Notes: generated from the sequence alone by a model not told the origin. A DNA stretch of 64,000 nt from Atriophallophorus winterbourni (GCA_013407085.1 JACCGJ010014430.1:37115-101114); one strand, 5' to 3'. Counted from the stretch's first letter, positions 23,701-38,700 are shown. Numbers and translations are program-made.

Positions 23701-26700
23701 CAGCTTCGGTTTCGTCTGCATTAGGTTTTTGATTGTGATGGAAGTTGGTAAAAAGTCATGCTGCACGATTTTTAAACTGGGCATGCGTGAATTATCCGAT
23801 GTTTTATTCAGTTCATTTTTTCAAATACAGATTGAAATTGTTGGAATTAGATACATTCGTATTAAAGAAGTATTGAGAAAAGTTTTCGGAAAGGCGGTCA
23901 GAAATGTTTCGACTATTAGCTCGTTTACAATATTGTAATCAGTTAACAAATTGTTATTTAAAAACTGTCATATGAGTTCGTATTTGTACATTATTTTTAC
24001 AGGTTATCACGTTTGGATCGAGACAGATTCCTTCGGGAAATTTGAAGATTTGGCACGTACTCGTGTCATCAGTAACCAAAGAAATCCCAAGTGGAATGAG
24101 GTTGGCGTAATTCATGATCATTTCATTGATTAATTTATTAAAGTCAATCAACCTGTGTGCTTTATTCTTTCTTCGTACATATTTTCCAGTGCGTTTCATT
24201 CAAATCAACTGACTTAATAAAAATTGAAATAAATAATTTGTTTTAGATTATATAGAATTAGTCAAAATACTTAAGCTCAGTGTGTGAAATGAAAAATAAG
24301 ATTTATTCTATATATGGATTAGTAAACAAAAGGATATTACACAAAATATACATTTGCATGCTTTTCCGTCACAAAACACCCCACGACCGGTTTCGTGCTG
24401 TTTGCACTCATCAGGTAGGGACAGTAAGATCAGGATCCGCATGCGCTTGAAACAGTGGAGTAATGGTAAACAAGGAGCGCTTGTATGCCACTGTTGGATA
24501 AGGCTCGTACGACGAACCTGTTCAAAGCATGTGTCGAAACACATGTTAACGGAAAAGCATGCAAATGTATATTTGTTCGATTTCATGGTTATTGTTTTTC
24601 ACCCTTTAAAACATGTGTTTGGACACATGCTTTGAACAGGTTGGTCGTATCAGCCTTATCCAACAGTGGCATAAAAGGATATTACATTATGAAATCTTGT
24701 GAACCAATGTTGGATAAAGCTGACACGAGAATCCTGTGCCAACACATAGGTAGATGTGATAAAGCTATGGGTTTTAACCAAAAATCTGCAAATGCATGCA
24801 ATTTTAGCATACACACATCACAAGACCGGCTTCGGACTGTTTGGACTTGTCAGGTAGAGAATTAAAACAGTGGGAGCTTGTAACGTACATTTGAAACAGA
24901 TTTGTCGTGCCAGCCTCATCAAACAGTTAATTAAAATACCGTTTTATTTTATGAAGGCATCTGGATCTTGATCATACATTACATGTCCAATGAGTGTGAA
25001 AACAACTTGAGTGGTCGTGGATGTGTTTGTGATGACATGCATGCATATACAGATTTTTTATTCAAGACGAAATTAATTTTGAATATATATTTGGTTTAAA
25101 TAGTTCAATTACTCGATTGATGTAGGAATATATGTTAGACTCGTGAAATTACATCTAAACAATTTACATAATTTTCTACAGATCTTCGAACTTCGGGTTG
25201 ATGGTGCAAGCACAATTTGTTTTACAATCTACAGACATTCTGATGTTTTTGCTGAACACGAAGTTCATGTGAGTTCCTACTCTCGAATTACTCAATTCCA
25301 TCTTTTCTCATGTCTGCGCAACTTGTCTAATATTCTTCCAATGGTTCAAGCGCATGCAGATCATGATCTCACTGGACCTACCTGATGAGTGCAAACGGCA
25401 CGAAACCGTGTGCGCGATGGAAATGCAGGCAAATGAGCATTTTGGTTCATGGTTACGGGTATAACCCTATTATACATGTGCTTAGGCACATGTGATTGAA
25501 CAAGTTGATCATACCAGACTTATTCAACAGTAGCATACAAACGCTATTTGTTGAAAAACAAACGTTTTCAAAAAACGGAAAGGATTGCAAAAATCTTGTA
25601 AATTAATTGTACTTTTTCTGAAAATTGTCAAACATATTCATTGAATAATTGCCAGATCGTTGCCGAAAATTAGCATAGGAGTCTGTGATTCATGGACTGA
25701 ATGTTGGTCAGAAATAATTTCAGTTAGCTGCATCCGAAATATATGGAGGAGTGGCATACAAGTACACCTTTGTTTAGAATTATACCACTGTTTCAAGGCC
25801 CACTGATCCTGACATTACTGTCTCGATCTGATGACGACAAACAGCCAGAAACAGGTAGTGGTGTTTAAGGGATGGGTATGTGAATGACACAATATCTGGA
25901 GCATCTTATTTCGCAAAATAAACAATATCCTACGAAATTTCAATATTAAAGTTTTAAGGTTTAGGAATTTACACAAAAAGCAAATAGCTTCACTATTACC
26001 ATAGCACAGTTCGTTCATCAAAAAGAAATGACACATAATCATGTAATGTCAGGCATAGCCCAGTTGAATACTTACAATAAGTAAATATGCAGGTGCAATC
26101 AACTCGTTATGCAGAAATACGTGTCCAAATTTCGGATGTATGCTTCATCGCTGGGATGGGTAAAATAGTCACAGGAATGGCATTCCAAAGAAAACTGACA
26201 CACAGAGAATAAAGATATCGGTAAAAACTGATAAAGGGATGGGGAATTTGTAATTTCTCCGGGTGCTTGTGTGTATACTGTGACTAACGGCAAAAAATAT
26301 GAAAGGCTTTACGATGTTGCGTGTCATCGAATTGCTATACTTCTCTATATTGTTCTGACTTTAGTATACGTACCACAGACGCGAGTACAGGAGCTAACTT
26401 GAAAGAAAAATTAAATTCCAAATTTTCACGCGCTTCTTCAGGGAATTTAGAAACACACAAATTATCTCAACACATTAATGCACTGAAGTTTTGAATCATT
26501 TGTTTATTTGAAGCTTAATTATCAATAGCTAAAATTGTGAACAGCAGCTTTTATAAAATTAACGGTTGAATAAAATCATACTGAAAATATAAAAGGACTA
26601 ATTTCATTTCTCCAATAATTTTGGAAAAAAATATATACTTTAAATTAGTGGAGGCAATTTTGCGCGTGTGTTAGAATTATACGATGTGTTGAATAATTTT

Positions 26701-29700
26701 CATGTTTCGTGGTGTGTGTATGTGCACGAAGATACAGATTTTTCGTTCAACCCTTGGTTTTAACTCATTACATTTTTTGTGTGGGACATGTGATCAATCA
26801 GAATTTTGGTGCACACCGCCGGCTTACGAGAGTTGAACGTGTGTACCATTTTTCAACTGTTTCAAGTCATAAAGACCCTGATCGTACTGTCTCTATGTTT
26901 CAAGATTCAAGATTCAAGAATGAGTTAAAACAAGACGAAACCGTTCGTAATGTATGAGCAATGGAAATGCGTGCAAATATGAATTTTACGTTTATAGAAT
27001 AATTGCTCAATGACACTAAACTGTTCCGCGTTTATAGTTGTCAAACGAATCAACCAACGGCGAGAAGAAAACGGCAAGAATTAAAACATTTGAAAAGGAC
27101 CCTAAGGAGGTAGGCACTTATCATTTTTGCGTATCTTCGATAACTCTCAAAGAAAATGAATTGAAATTTGTTTTATTATAAAAGCACCACGGAATTTACG
27201 AATCATAATAGGGACAATTTAAATAAAGTCAAAATAGCCAATTAACTTCATTGAAACTAACATTTTGATTTTTTAAATTGATTCTAAGGCGGAAAAAATC
27301 CTAGAAATACTGTACTCATGTTGTTATATTTTTTGTGATTCTCTAGTTAAACACCGTGGTAATTTGTATGGAGTTTAATGAACCGTGTCTTTGCAGTTTT
27401 ATTTTCTGCTACTTCTCCACTCTGTTATGGCTTAATAAACGAGAGAAAGGTACCAGTTTTGCAGTGTTAGGTCGGAGCATATTAGCACCATCAAATTTTG
27501 TTTTCGCTGTAGTTCTCACTATACCTAAATTTTAAACGGATAAATAGAATAGTCCGAAAGTTGACTGCGATAGCCTAGCATCATGAATTGAAGGAGAGGA
27601 GAAAAGAAGAAGAGGAGATAAGGATTAATTTTCGAAACTTTAGCTTCAGATTAATGTCAAATACGCCACGAATACTGTACAAATTACACATAAAAATATT
27701 CGATCAAAATGTGCACATCATATTGACGATCGAAATTTGAGCGTAATTGTTTAATAAGCAGATCCATTTGACACGGTTACATTGATGCAAATGGAATAAA
27801 GGCTCTGTGATATGAAGAAGTTCTAGAAAGCAGAATGAAGTATTTGGATCGAGTTTTTGTGGAAGCATTATTGTCAAATCTGGTGATATGTCTATAACAC
27901 AGGAAATGTTTACAAATAAGTGAAGACTTGTTATCAAAACGTTTCGTTCCCTTTTTGGATATTTCTAAACTCAATTATATATATACATATATACCATTAT
28001 TCTACATAACAAAAGCGAAATTATCTCATGATATACAGTGTCTACCAACATTAAACATTCTGATAAGAGAAGAACAATCTCTCCCATTCACAACTATTAG
28101 CTGTGGTCTGACATTGGGTTGCATTTGTACGGTACCAATGTGATCTACCTTCTGTAGTCGAAAACAATAACTGTTCTCATCTCCATTAAAGATGGCATCT
28201 CACAGGAGGTCTCCAAATGAAGCGGTCAAATTCAACTTATTTCACACTCGAATGTTCAATATCAAGGGCATTTATATCACTTTTCAAAACGTATTTATAG
28301 CGTAAGTGTGATAGGGTATAAATGTGTTACAGTAGTTTATCTCGTAAACTTATAATAAGTTTTCAGTCATCAGATGATCTGATATTATGTGAATTCAATT
28401 AATTCATTTGCATAACTCTCACTGGCTTTGCATTTTCGAACACCTTCTTGTGTACAGATTGAATTCTCCTTTACGATGTGCCGGAGAGAACCAACTAAGC
28501 AATCCACATCAATTTCTACGATACGTCCAGGAAGAATTTTCAAACTTTCACTAGATGAACTTATAAAGTATGTGCATCAAATTGACATTTCAAAATTACC
28601 TTATTAGGCAATGAATTGCTATGATCCCAGAAATGTATTATATTTTAGACTTAGAATTTGTACTTCTAATAACAGTACCTAATTCAATATATTATGGTGT
28701 TCACATCCCCATCCATTAACTAATTCACTTCATAGATATTCCAGTCTATTGTGATATTGTTTGCAGTAGAATTTTATAAAATCATTCTTAATGATATCAT
28801 GATAGTGTTTACAAGATACATTTTGTTCATTTTGATTCGATTACAGCAAGAAGGTGAATCAGATGAACATTTGTGTTATATTTCATTTAAATACAAACGT
28901 ATATACTGAACACTGATAAAATATGGTGGCAAAAAGCAATTATCATTACAATTACCACAGTAACATAAATATTCGTTCCAAAATATTATTCATAATGGTG
29001 TTATGTCTAGTATACTACTACTACTATTATTATTATTACTACTACTACTACATTGAATACCACTACGTGGTTGGGTATATGTAATTGAACAGGTTAGTCT
29101 TACCAACTTTATCCAACAGTGGCATACAAGTGCAACTTGTTTTTCATTCTTCAATTGCTTCAAACGCATGCGAATCCTGATCGTACTGTCCAAACCTGAT
29201 GAGTGCAAACATCACTAAACCGGTAGTGGTGTGTGTGTGTGTGTGACGGAAATGTATGCAACTGAGCGCTTTTGAATTTAATACTTGACGTGGGTCAATA
29301 AACAGGCATATTCAAATAGTTTTTTCAAACAAACGTGTTAAAATTTTGAGCGAATGACTCGACGCTATGAACCGTACCGATAGTTTGGAGGAGCACATTC
29401 CAAAGAAAATAGATACGTATAAAATTAAAAAATATTGGCGGCAACTAATACGGAATGGCGAGTTTGTAATGTTACTGAACTCTGAGAGTATGTCGCAACT
29501 CAGGATATAAAAATAAATATTATCACGGTTTATTTGAAAAAATTTAATATTTTGTATGTAAGCATAACCTTACTACAAATGCAATTTGCTTTGGGGTGGG
29601 GAGCTTCAACCGTTGTTATTGTTTCTCGTACTTTAGATTTTGGATTGCACTAACGAATATAGTGGCACGATGGCGTATTATATCAAGTAGAATTATATCT

Positions 29701-32700
29701 TTTTTGAGACAACGACTCTAATCTGCGATGTGTGTTCCATAGAGGACGGCATGTTCAGAAATTCCATCATAGTATACGCGGATGCTCCGATTCATGATCT
29801 AACGAAGAGTTCACAGTGCATTCCGCTCATTAAGCTCCTGCATAGCCAGAAGCAGAAATCACTTTCCAATTGGGTCAAGCTCAAAATTGTCAGCACCAAG
29901 TGATATGTAAATTAAAATGGCTTCCCGATTTCCGAAACCTTTCCGTTTATTCATGGAAAGCGTCGAAATCACGTTGTACCTGTAAACAGTTCGCAGTCGA
30001 TTTACTGCGAATCTGAATGTTAAAAATGTCTGCAAATGATGACAATACTCCCGAACAGTGTCTGTCAAGTTCTTGATGTAAGCGAGGAAACTTACTGGCC
30101 TGAGCACGAATCCATGCGGTACATCACTTGAGACAAAGAGGTCTCGTCAATTTGCGCTATTTTAGTACAATTGCCTTACACTCAGAGAACCAAATTTCGA
30201 GCGATACACGGAGCTGTCTCCTGACGCCCATTTCTTGCATTGCTGCAGTAGTCGATACTGCTTATCTCTGTCAAAATCTTCGGAAATATCCAGGTTGAAA
30301 GCATAAAACGTTGCTCTAATGTCAACTCCTTGGGTCCGGTAATTTAGTACCGTCGGAACGTTTAATTTCGAGATTTGATATGATCAGCAAGCTCCTCGGT
30401 CATTATGCGCTCTATAATTTTAGCGATCGGATAAATTATGGTGGCCGGACGGTAGAATGCAAGATGTGAACGAACATGACCATTATAGATAGGTCAAAAC
30501 CGCACTATGATGGCACCACTCCTTCGCGCATATCACTTAGTCGCAACTTTCAAGCAAATCATGCCTAATTCCCTCTCCAACCAGAGATATTTACCTTTCA
30601 TTCCGCACTAATGCCGTTGTATATTCGCTGAAATAATATCGATGTCAGTCAGCTGTTAAATCATAGCTGATGTCGTACGTTTGCTGTCGAAGTGTTTGTC
30701 AATAGAATGCTTACTTTTTCATACAATTTGGCGAGAGCATCAGCTATTTCTTCTGTCAATACTATTAATGTATCATTAGAAAACGCAGGAAACACTTCTG
30801 TTTTAAACTTGGGTCAATCTTCAACACGTCGGTATTGCAATTTGTGGTTAATTTCCATTTCAAAAACAGAATCGATGGCACCACTCCTCGTCTTCTTTGA
30901 AGAAATTGTTCGCTTTGTTCCAATGTCAGCAAAATTCTACTTAGAAAGCAACATTCGTGGTGGTTCTGTCTTTAATCTTGGCAGAGATATGCTGCGCAAT
31001 CTATTTTATTTTTTGTCACTTTGAAGCGCAGACAGAAGGTCATTGATCTGTTTTCTATAAAGAAAACGCGAATTTCGATATATGCTTGCCTGAAGGCGTA
31101 CTCTAATTGCAGCGTAATAAGTCTTTGTTATGACAATCAAGCTCTTGCCAGTTATCTAGCGGCACGCAAGCTCGAATAGAGAATCATCCTGAGGACTAAT
31201 ATAGCTAACGTGTACTGCATACATATACGAAATATAGCACAAGATGTTCGCTCTGATCGAAATGTCGATGTAGTCAATACCATTAACTGCGGTCGCATCG
31301 GAAGTGAAGACTAAATCTAAAAGAGACGGCACTTCCATTTATTTTGTGTAATTAGAGCCCGAGACATGGTTATGCAATGAAAGCGCGGCAATTTCAAGAT
31401 CGATTGCGCATGTGGATGATCTGATTCATCAAAGAGATGCGGAGGGCTGAAATCCGCCACAACCAGTTACCGGGAGCATAAAATTATTCGGCGTAGTGCA
31501 TGACCTCTATTAACTTGTGGATTTTTGCATCCATAGAGACAGAATAACGTTGTATTATGCCAGCAATGCAGTCACTCTGTTACACTTCTGTTTAATTCTA
31601 CACCAGAGTATATCATTTAATTTGTGTTGGAGATCGGGAAGTTTCATGCATTAGAGTCGTATATATTATAGAGTGACACTTCTACCTTTTCCGGAGCGAT
31701 AGTGCAACTTGAGTTGTACCAGGTTGAAGCCAGGTTCCAGCAATAGCTATAAGCTGAAATACAACTCGGTTACTTCAGACAATTTATTGTAAATATTTTG
31801 GGCATTCATATATAGTCAATCAAATGAACTTTTAGTATTTGACGATGTCTCGCTAACAAAGTTTTGTTAGCCGTGACTGGACCGTCGTCCTTTGTTGACG
31901 TGAGTTGCGACAACCTTGCTGACTAATTTGGGTCAGCTTCATATGATTTTGCTATAAAAATCTGAACTTATTTATCAGCATCTGCTTTTAATTGTACATT
32001 CTGACATATCCCGGTTAACCGTTTCTTTAAAATATCAGCTTGGATCGGACATAACGTCCTTGCTTGTTGTTATAAATATAAACTTGAGTAGCCTGGGATC
32101 TTTCCTAGATAATTTAGTTATCAATGTATGCTTTACGTGTGGACAACCACAGCATTTCTGGAACCGATTATATGAACAAGAAATAATCACTGTTCACGAT
32201 TGTAGGTTTATCTTTCATAAACCGATCTTGCCCTGCATTTTTGGAACGTCGAGCACAATAACACACAGTGATACGACTGGGTATTATCATTAGGATTTCT
32301 TTGCATTTCTCATCTAGATACCTTGGCACGGTAACCTTGTAATTATTCACCTTGTGCTTGGAGCAAATGCAATTTCACTACAACGTTTTTTCATGTCTTT
32401 CTCGTTATCCAGAACAAACGTGGTTTGTCCTGGTATGTGATATCGGGTGACGAGCTAGCTGAAGCCCTTTTCCGTGTCATGCTTTCAACTTGCGTTGAAA
32501 ATATATATTTCTGTCTCTGGAATATTGGTACAAATTACAGAGTGTACTGAATTCCCAGTGCTCTTGATTTGGCTTTACAAATTGTTTGAGTATTTTAACA
32601 AGATCTGAGGTTTTTCCTTTCTTGCAGTTCTATAAGCCATTTGGTTTCCAATAAATAAGTCACAATCGCCATATTCTGCATCAGATGTATTTTTGATCAA

Positions 32701-35700
32701 AAGAAATTTTTCGATTGGTCATCACAACGGGTTGTCCGTATTTGTGCTACTCGATTTTAAAATCACAGAATTTTTATCTATATAAGCGCTCATAATTGCT
32801 TGCTTCGCGTGTGGACTTGCAAAAGGTGCCAGAGTGTTTTTCAAACGTAACTAGAATTTCGTCATACCAGATTCTAACTTTGATACATTTGGAACAGATG
32901 GTGCGACATCTGATTTATTATATGGCGTCTCCTTACAGTCGTAGCTAATCTCTCGGTAATTCTTCTCTTCGAGAATGGCGTTAGCGCTATGTGTTAAAAC
33001 CTTATACAACCCGATAAAGTATGGCGTAGCATAAGTGGCAGGCCACAATTCGCGCCTTCGTAGTCAGTGACTTGGAACAGAATGTGCACTTTCCATGGGC
33101 GATGATGCGTGAACTTAAATTGATCACAGTAGGGCCGCAGGCAGCGAAATGCCTTGATGATCGGGTTATATCTGTTCTTGAAAAGTCGATGTTTGCGGTC
33201 GATTGCAAAGTAGCGTGAAATTGCGATGGTAGTTGACGGTTAGTGTAATCCAGATTTGGATTTTGCTACATAATATCACAACACTGGACTCTGAACAAAA
33301 TATCAACTACTCGCATACCTCAATTACTCCACAAACAATCGTTTGGTATCAGAGAGACTTGATTTGTAAAAAGTCGATCAGTTGTAACATATTTTTGAAT
33401 AAAAATTCAACTTGAAATATTTCAACGTGATAATAATTCAAGTAAATTATTATTATTAGTGAATAGGTTATGATTGTTGATTGTACTTCACAGAAAGTGA
33501 AAGAAAATTACATATAAATCCGAGTGGAAAGTCAATCATCGTGTTCGTCATATTATTTTCTTAATCGATTGCCATCATTAATAATTTAAAATATACAACT
33601 AGTAAAAGTTTCTGATATGGCTTACCATGTGCTAAATTTAAGCTAAGCTATTAAACAGAATGGTTGTTTGCAAATTTCATTCAGGTTGGACTATCCGGAA
33701 CCCGATCCGTCTATCCAAGAAGATGGAAAATCTTTAGAAATCAAACACGAGAATAAATGGGTTCCAAAATTCGTTGTCGCTTGCACAGACGAAATTGAAA
33801 GACGCGGTCTGCGCGAAATCGGGTTGTATCGAATTTGTGGCTCGCTCAACGAAATTGAGAATCTAAAGATTTGTTTCAATCAAGGTACAACGATGCCGAT
33901 ATGCTTTCTAATACATAGACAGTTCCCTATTTAATTTCGTTATGATAGTTCTCAGTGACGTATCAGAAAGATTTTCGTTGTTGTGTCTATTCAATGATTT
34001 CACTATTTATTAAAAGCAACGCTCTCCGAAATCAGCTGAACAGACTAGTTTTTATGCAACATAGTTTTGATTTGGTAGTTCAATCAACGAGGCTTGTAAT
34101 CAGTGGGTGAGTTTGTAAAGAACAGTGACTTAGTATTTGATTTTTGTGAGTCCAATTTTCATGATGTTTCGAGCGGCTTAACTAATTTGTGGTAAAACAT
34201 AATTGAGACAGTTAGTTTAATAGATTGGGCTGATCCAACGAAAACCCCTTCATTGTCGGTCGCACATGTCTAGAGAATGAGAAATCAAGCCCAATATTTT
34301 TTCAACATTCAGGATATCCGTAGGTGTTGTCGTAGTGTAGCGGGTGGGGGGTAAAGAGACAGGCCGGAAATCATTGCGTCAGGTTATTTCAGATCAACAA
34401 GTCGCAGCTGGCACACATCTGGCCAATTATAACATTTCGGTTCAACAATTGCCACGTTACTCCCAGCGTTGCAGGCCTCCACATCGGTTGTATCGATTCA
34501 TCCCTGGGGTCATCCCATCCAACGCTAACCGCGTTCACCCACGAATACCACAACACAAGAGAAGCCGATTGGTCAAAGACATTTATTCCGCACAAGACAA
34601 ATAATGAAACACGCTTATCTTATTTAGGCAAACAAACAATCACAACGGTGATCATCTACATATATGTCCCCGTTGTCTCTTTAATATGATTTGTCAGTCG
34701 ATGTCGTGGCAACCTGGACACACTTCAAGCCCTTGCCACACACGGCATCTTTGACCGATATTGACGAATTACATATGGTTCGATTAGGGCTGACGTTGTC
34801 CATCTTCTCAGAATTCTGAAGATGTTGTTACTCGAACCGTTCGAATGCAATCCGAAAACGGAAATATTACGATTTCACAATTGTTCTCGTCTGTCTTTTT
34901 GGTGTTTCTTGATCCAGGGTTTTGTGCAGGAGGGTAAAGTTTTGCATGTCATTTGAAAGCTTATTATTAGCGCTCACCGCTAATGCACTTCACACCTTCA
35001 CAGTAGCTAAATTGATTGATTATGAAATTTCAATGAAATTTCAATTTCTCACTCTACCAACATTCGTATTTAATAGTAATAATTCGTATTTAATAATAAT
35101 TGCCTCATTGGATTATGGCTAGCAAAAATTGTCATGAGTTAAATTTGAATTCGTAGGTTTAAATATTGTATTTATTATGAGAAACATAATTGAAAATATA
35201 ACAATGATATATTTGAACAAATTTAAAACTTACATCGAATTCAAAAAAATTCATGCAAAGAAATTTCCTGGAATATTCTTTATAAATTGATGCGAAAATT
35301 TTAAAAAGACCTTTAGTGATTAAACTTTTCTTATGAACATTTGTGTGATTGTTCGAACATTGGCAGCTAAGCAATGAATATTTAATTATAACAATGATAA
35401 ATCCACCTCTATCATTTTAAATCATTCAAATCATTGCTCATCTCCGACTTACACCTCGATATTCGTAATTTCATTTAAATTTCCAGACCTGCAAAATGGA
35501 ATACGTCACTTGCGGAATGCCGACATACACGATATTACAAGTTTGCTGAAACAGTTTTTTGCAGATCTAAAAGAATCGCTTATTCCCAAAGATTATACCG
35601 CAGAACTGCTACGCGTCGCTGGTTAGTGAATCGGAATTTTACCTTATTCGATTTACGAATGTCTAGTGGTATCTTGAAGTCAAGCTGTGGACGGAAAGTT

Positions 35701-38700
35701 TTGCTAAATTACTTGTAATGTTAGTCAATACCCAACCTGTCTCTCTCTGCTGTATTCGATAAGTGCATTGGAATATATTACACTGTTTTTAATGAGTTGC
35801 CACACTCGATGATTGAAAGTTTCATAATATATTTCATATGTATAAAAATATTACACATTTGAACCAGCGAAATAAAAGCAGAAAACTTATCCCCCCAATA
35901 AGTGATCATCATCTTTTTCTTGTTTCTTAGAAATAGAAAATAAAGAAAGTCGAAAACACGAAGTTCAAAAAATTCTTGATAAGCTCCCGAAAGTAAATCA
36001 TAAAACGTTTGAACACTTGATGCAACATTTCACCACGTGAGTCATTTTCGATATAAATTACTATCAGTCATGTGATTTTATTGGATCTATAATATCCTTT
36101 TAATTATCTGAGATTTCAGTTTGATTATGTTACATAATAAAGCTTGAATTCTCTCGAAACACAAGGGTGTTAATTAAAAAGAATGGCAGATCGAAGTTTA
36201 TGAACATCGAAATCTGGCTCATGAATTCCGCGCATCTATCGAAATATTAAAGGGGCATGATTCATGCGAGAAGTAAAAATAATCACGAGTTCAAGCTATT
36301 ATTACTTTTCTTGAAAAAAAGCATTTTACTTTTGAATCGTAGTTTTCTCCTTTCATGCATCTTTCTCTATCAGGACAATGTCGGCTATGTCTATCTTAAG
36401 CATGCCACATCTTTTCACATTGAAATTATACCTCATTCGTTAGTAACATTCTGTTCTGCAACATGCACAGCAATATGCTTCACATGTTTGGTTTTATTTC
36501 AGCTTGATCAATTTCAGCCACCGGCAGCAAAACCCATCGTTCATAACGGCAAAACAATATTATATAGGATTTTAAAGTAACAGATATTTAATATCAAAAC
36601 GTGAGGCACTATATTGGTATCGGGAAAAGCGTATGCCATTATACGCTATTTTTATTGATTTAACAAAGTCATTCGACTACGACAGCAGGAAGGGTCTTTT
36701 CAAAATTCTTGATTTGATAGGCTGCCTCCAAAGACTGCTCAAACTCGTTATTTCGTTCCCATATGGCATGAAGAGCTGAGTACATTTTAACGGTTTCCTA
36801 TCAAAAGCCTTTGAAATTCACCAAGGTGTCAAACAAGGGTGTGTTCTTGCTCCCAGGCTTTTCGGTATTTTCATTATTCTGCTACTGATGCAAGCTTTTA
36901 GGACGAAAACAGACTTACGCATACGAAGTGATGGCAAGCTTTTCAATCTGAAAAGGTTGGGGCTCACGTCAAGGCACGGGATGTGCTAATCCGTGACCTG
37001 CTGTTTTCCGACGATGCAGCCATTAATGAGTACTCCCAAGAACACCTCTAGTTGCTGATGGACTGCTTTTCGTTGGCATGCAAGGACTTTGGGCTAACAA
37101 TCAAGATGAGCAAGACCGAAGTCCTTAGTCAAGGGATTTTATCGCCTCCAATCATCAATGCTGGAAACTGTCTGCTCGAACTAGTACATCATTTCACATA
37201 TCTTGGTTCAAAAATGGAGGATAACCTCTCAATTCAATTCAATTCAGTTTAATGGTCTAAAAAGCATATAGCTTGACAAAAACCACAGAATAATATGGGA
37301 GTTACGAATAACATGGGTAGAAAAACGGGATTTGTTTGCTTACTGATCAGTTCAGGAATCAAGTAAAAATCCATTGGACAGAAACTGGTTTCAAAGTTCA
37401 AAGCTTTTATGGTGTAAAATATATGGGTTCAAAGTTTGGATTGGTCAACATGAAATTGTCCAAATTCGATTTGAATATATCCAAGTTAGCTGAATGTGCA
37501 ACATTACAAGGTAGGTAGTTCCAGGTAAAACATACACGTACAGAATAAAAGTACCTTCGACAGTTTAGTCTCGAGTCGGGAATATGTACTGTATAGTCGT
37601 GACTCCGGCTGGTTCTGGGTGGTAATCGCATGAATAGTTGATTTAGGGGATGGTTGGGGTATGCAGTATATTGAACATAATTATCAAATCACCTCTAAGA
37701 CGGCGGTAGCGAAAGTCGAATAGATTGAGACTTGCAATACGATCTTCGTATTGTTTGTGCTTTAAACCGCGTACGAGCTTGGTGGTCCGATTATATATTC
37801 TCTGCAAGAGGCTGATGTCCTTCTGTAGCCAGGGTGACCAAGCCTTAACCGCATACTCCATGGTTGGCATCAAGTACGTATTAATTATTCGTTGAACGGT
37901 TTGCTTAGTGAAACTCCCGAACACGCGTTTGAGCAGTAGCAGTACTCGTGACGTCTTTTCATAGACAACTGTGACGTTATGTGACGGTTTCAATGTGCTG
38001 CTCACCCACACACCCAAGTCCTTCTCCTTGTCGGTGCTTTCAAGAATACGGGAACCAAGGGTGTAGGAGTACTCGAAATGTCTTCCAACAGTCAATACCT
38101 CGAATTTTCTGACATTGAAAGGTAGTTCATTTCTAACTGACCAGTCTTGTAATGCATCGAGGTCCAGCTGAAGCTCTATGCAATCCTCAGTTGTACGTAC
38201 TTGTTTCCACAGCTTGACGTCATCCGCAAATAACAAGATTTTGCAGCGAACAAGTTTAGGTAAGTCGTTGACATACATCAAGAAAAGAAGTGGTCCAAGC
38301 ACTGATCCCTGCGGCACCCCACTCGTTACAGCAATAGGTCGTGACAAAGCACCATCAACCCTTACTCGAATGACACGGTCGCGGAGATAATCCTGAAACC
38401 AGGCTAGTAATGAACCCTTGATTCCACATAGCTCCATCTTTTGTAGTAACAGACTGTGGTTGACACGATCAAATGCTTTTGACATATCAAGATAACAAGA
38501 AGGTTTGAAAGGCAAGAGTGTCTTTTTCTGAAGCCGTGTTGTTCGACTGCGAGCAAGCAATTGTCTTCCAGATGTTTTGTGACGTTGTTTGTTACGATGC
38601 GCTCCATCACTTTAGAGATCACCGGTAGCAGTGTTACTGATCGATAGTTGGATACTTCGGAACGGTTTCCTCCTTTGTGGATGGGGGTAATGATGCCATT

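Noticed and set aside
30692..31024. Plus-strand 110-codon open frame as a new gene
   Set aside because: It lies antisense within the decayed LINE at 29700-33230 and has no domain or splice support.
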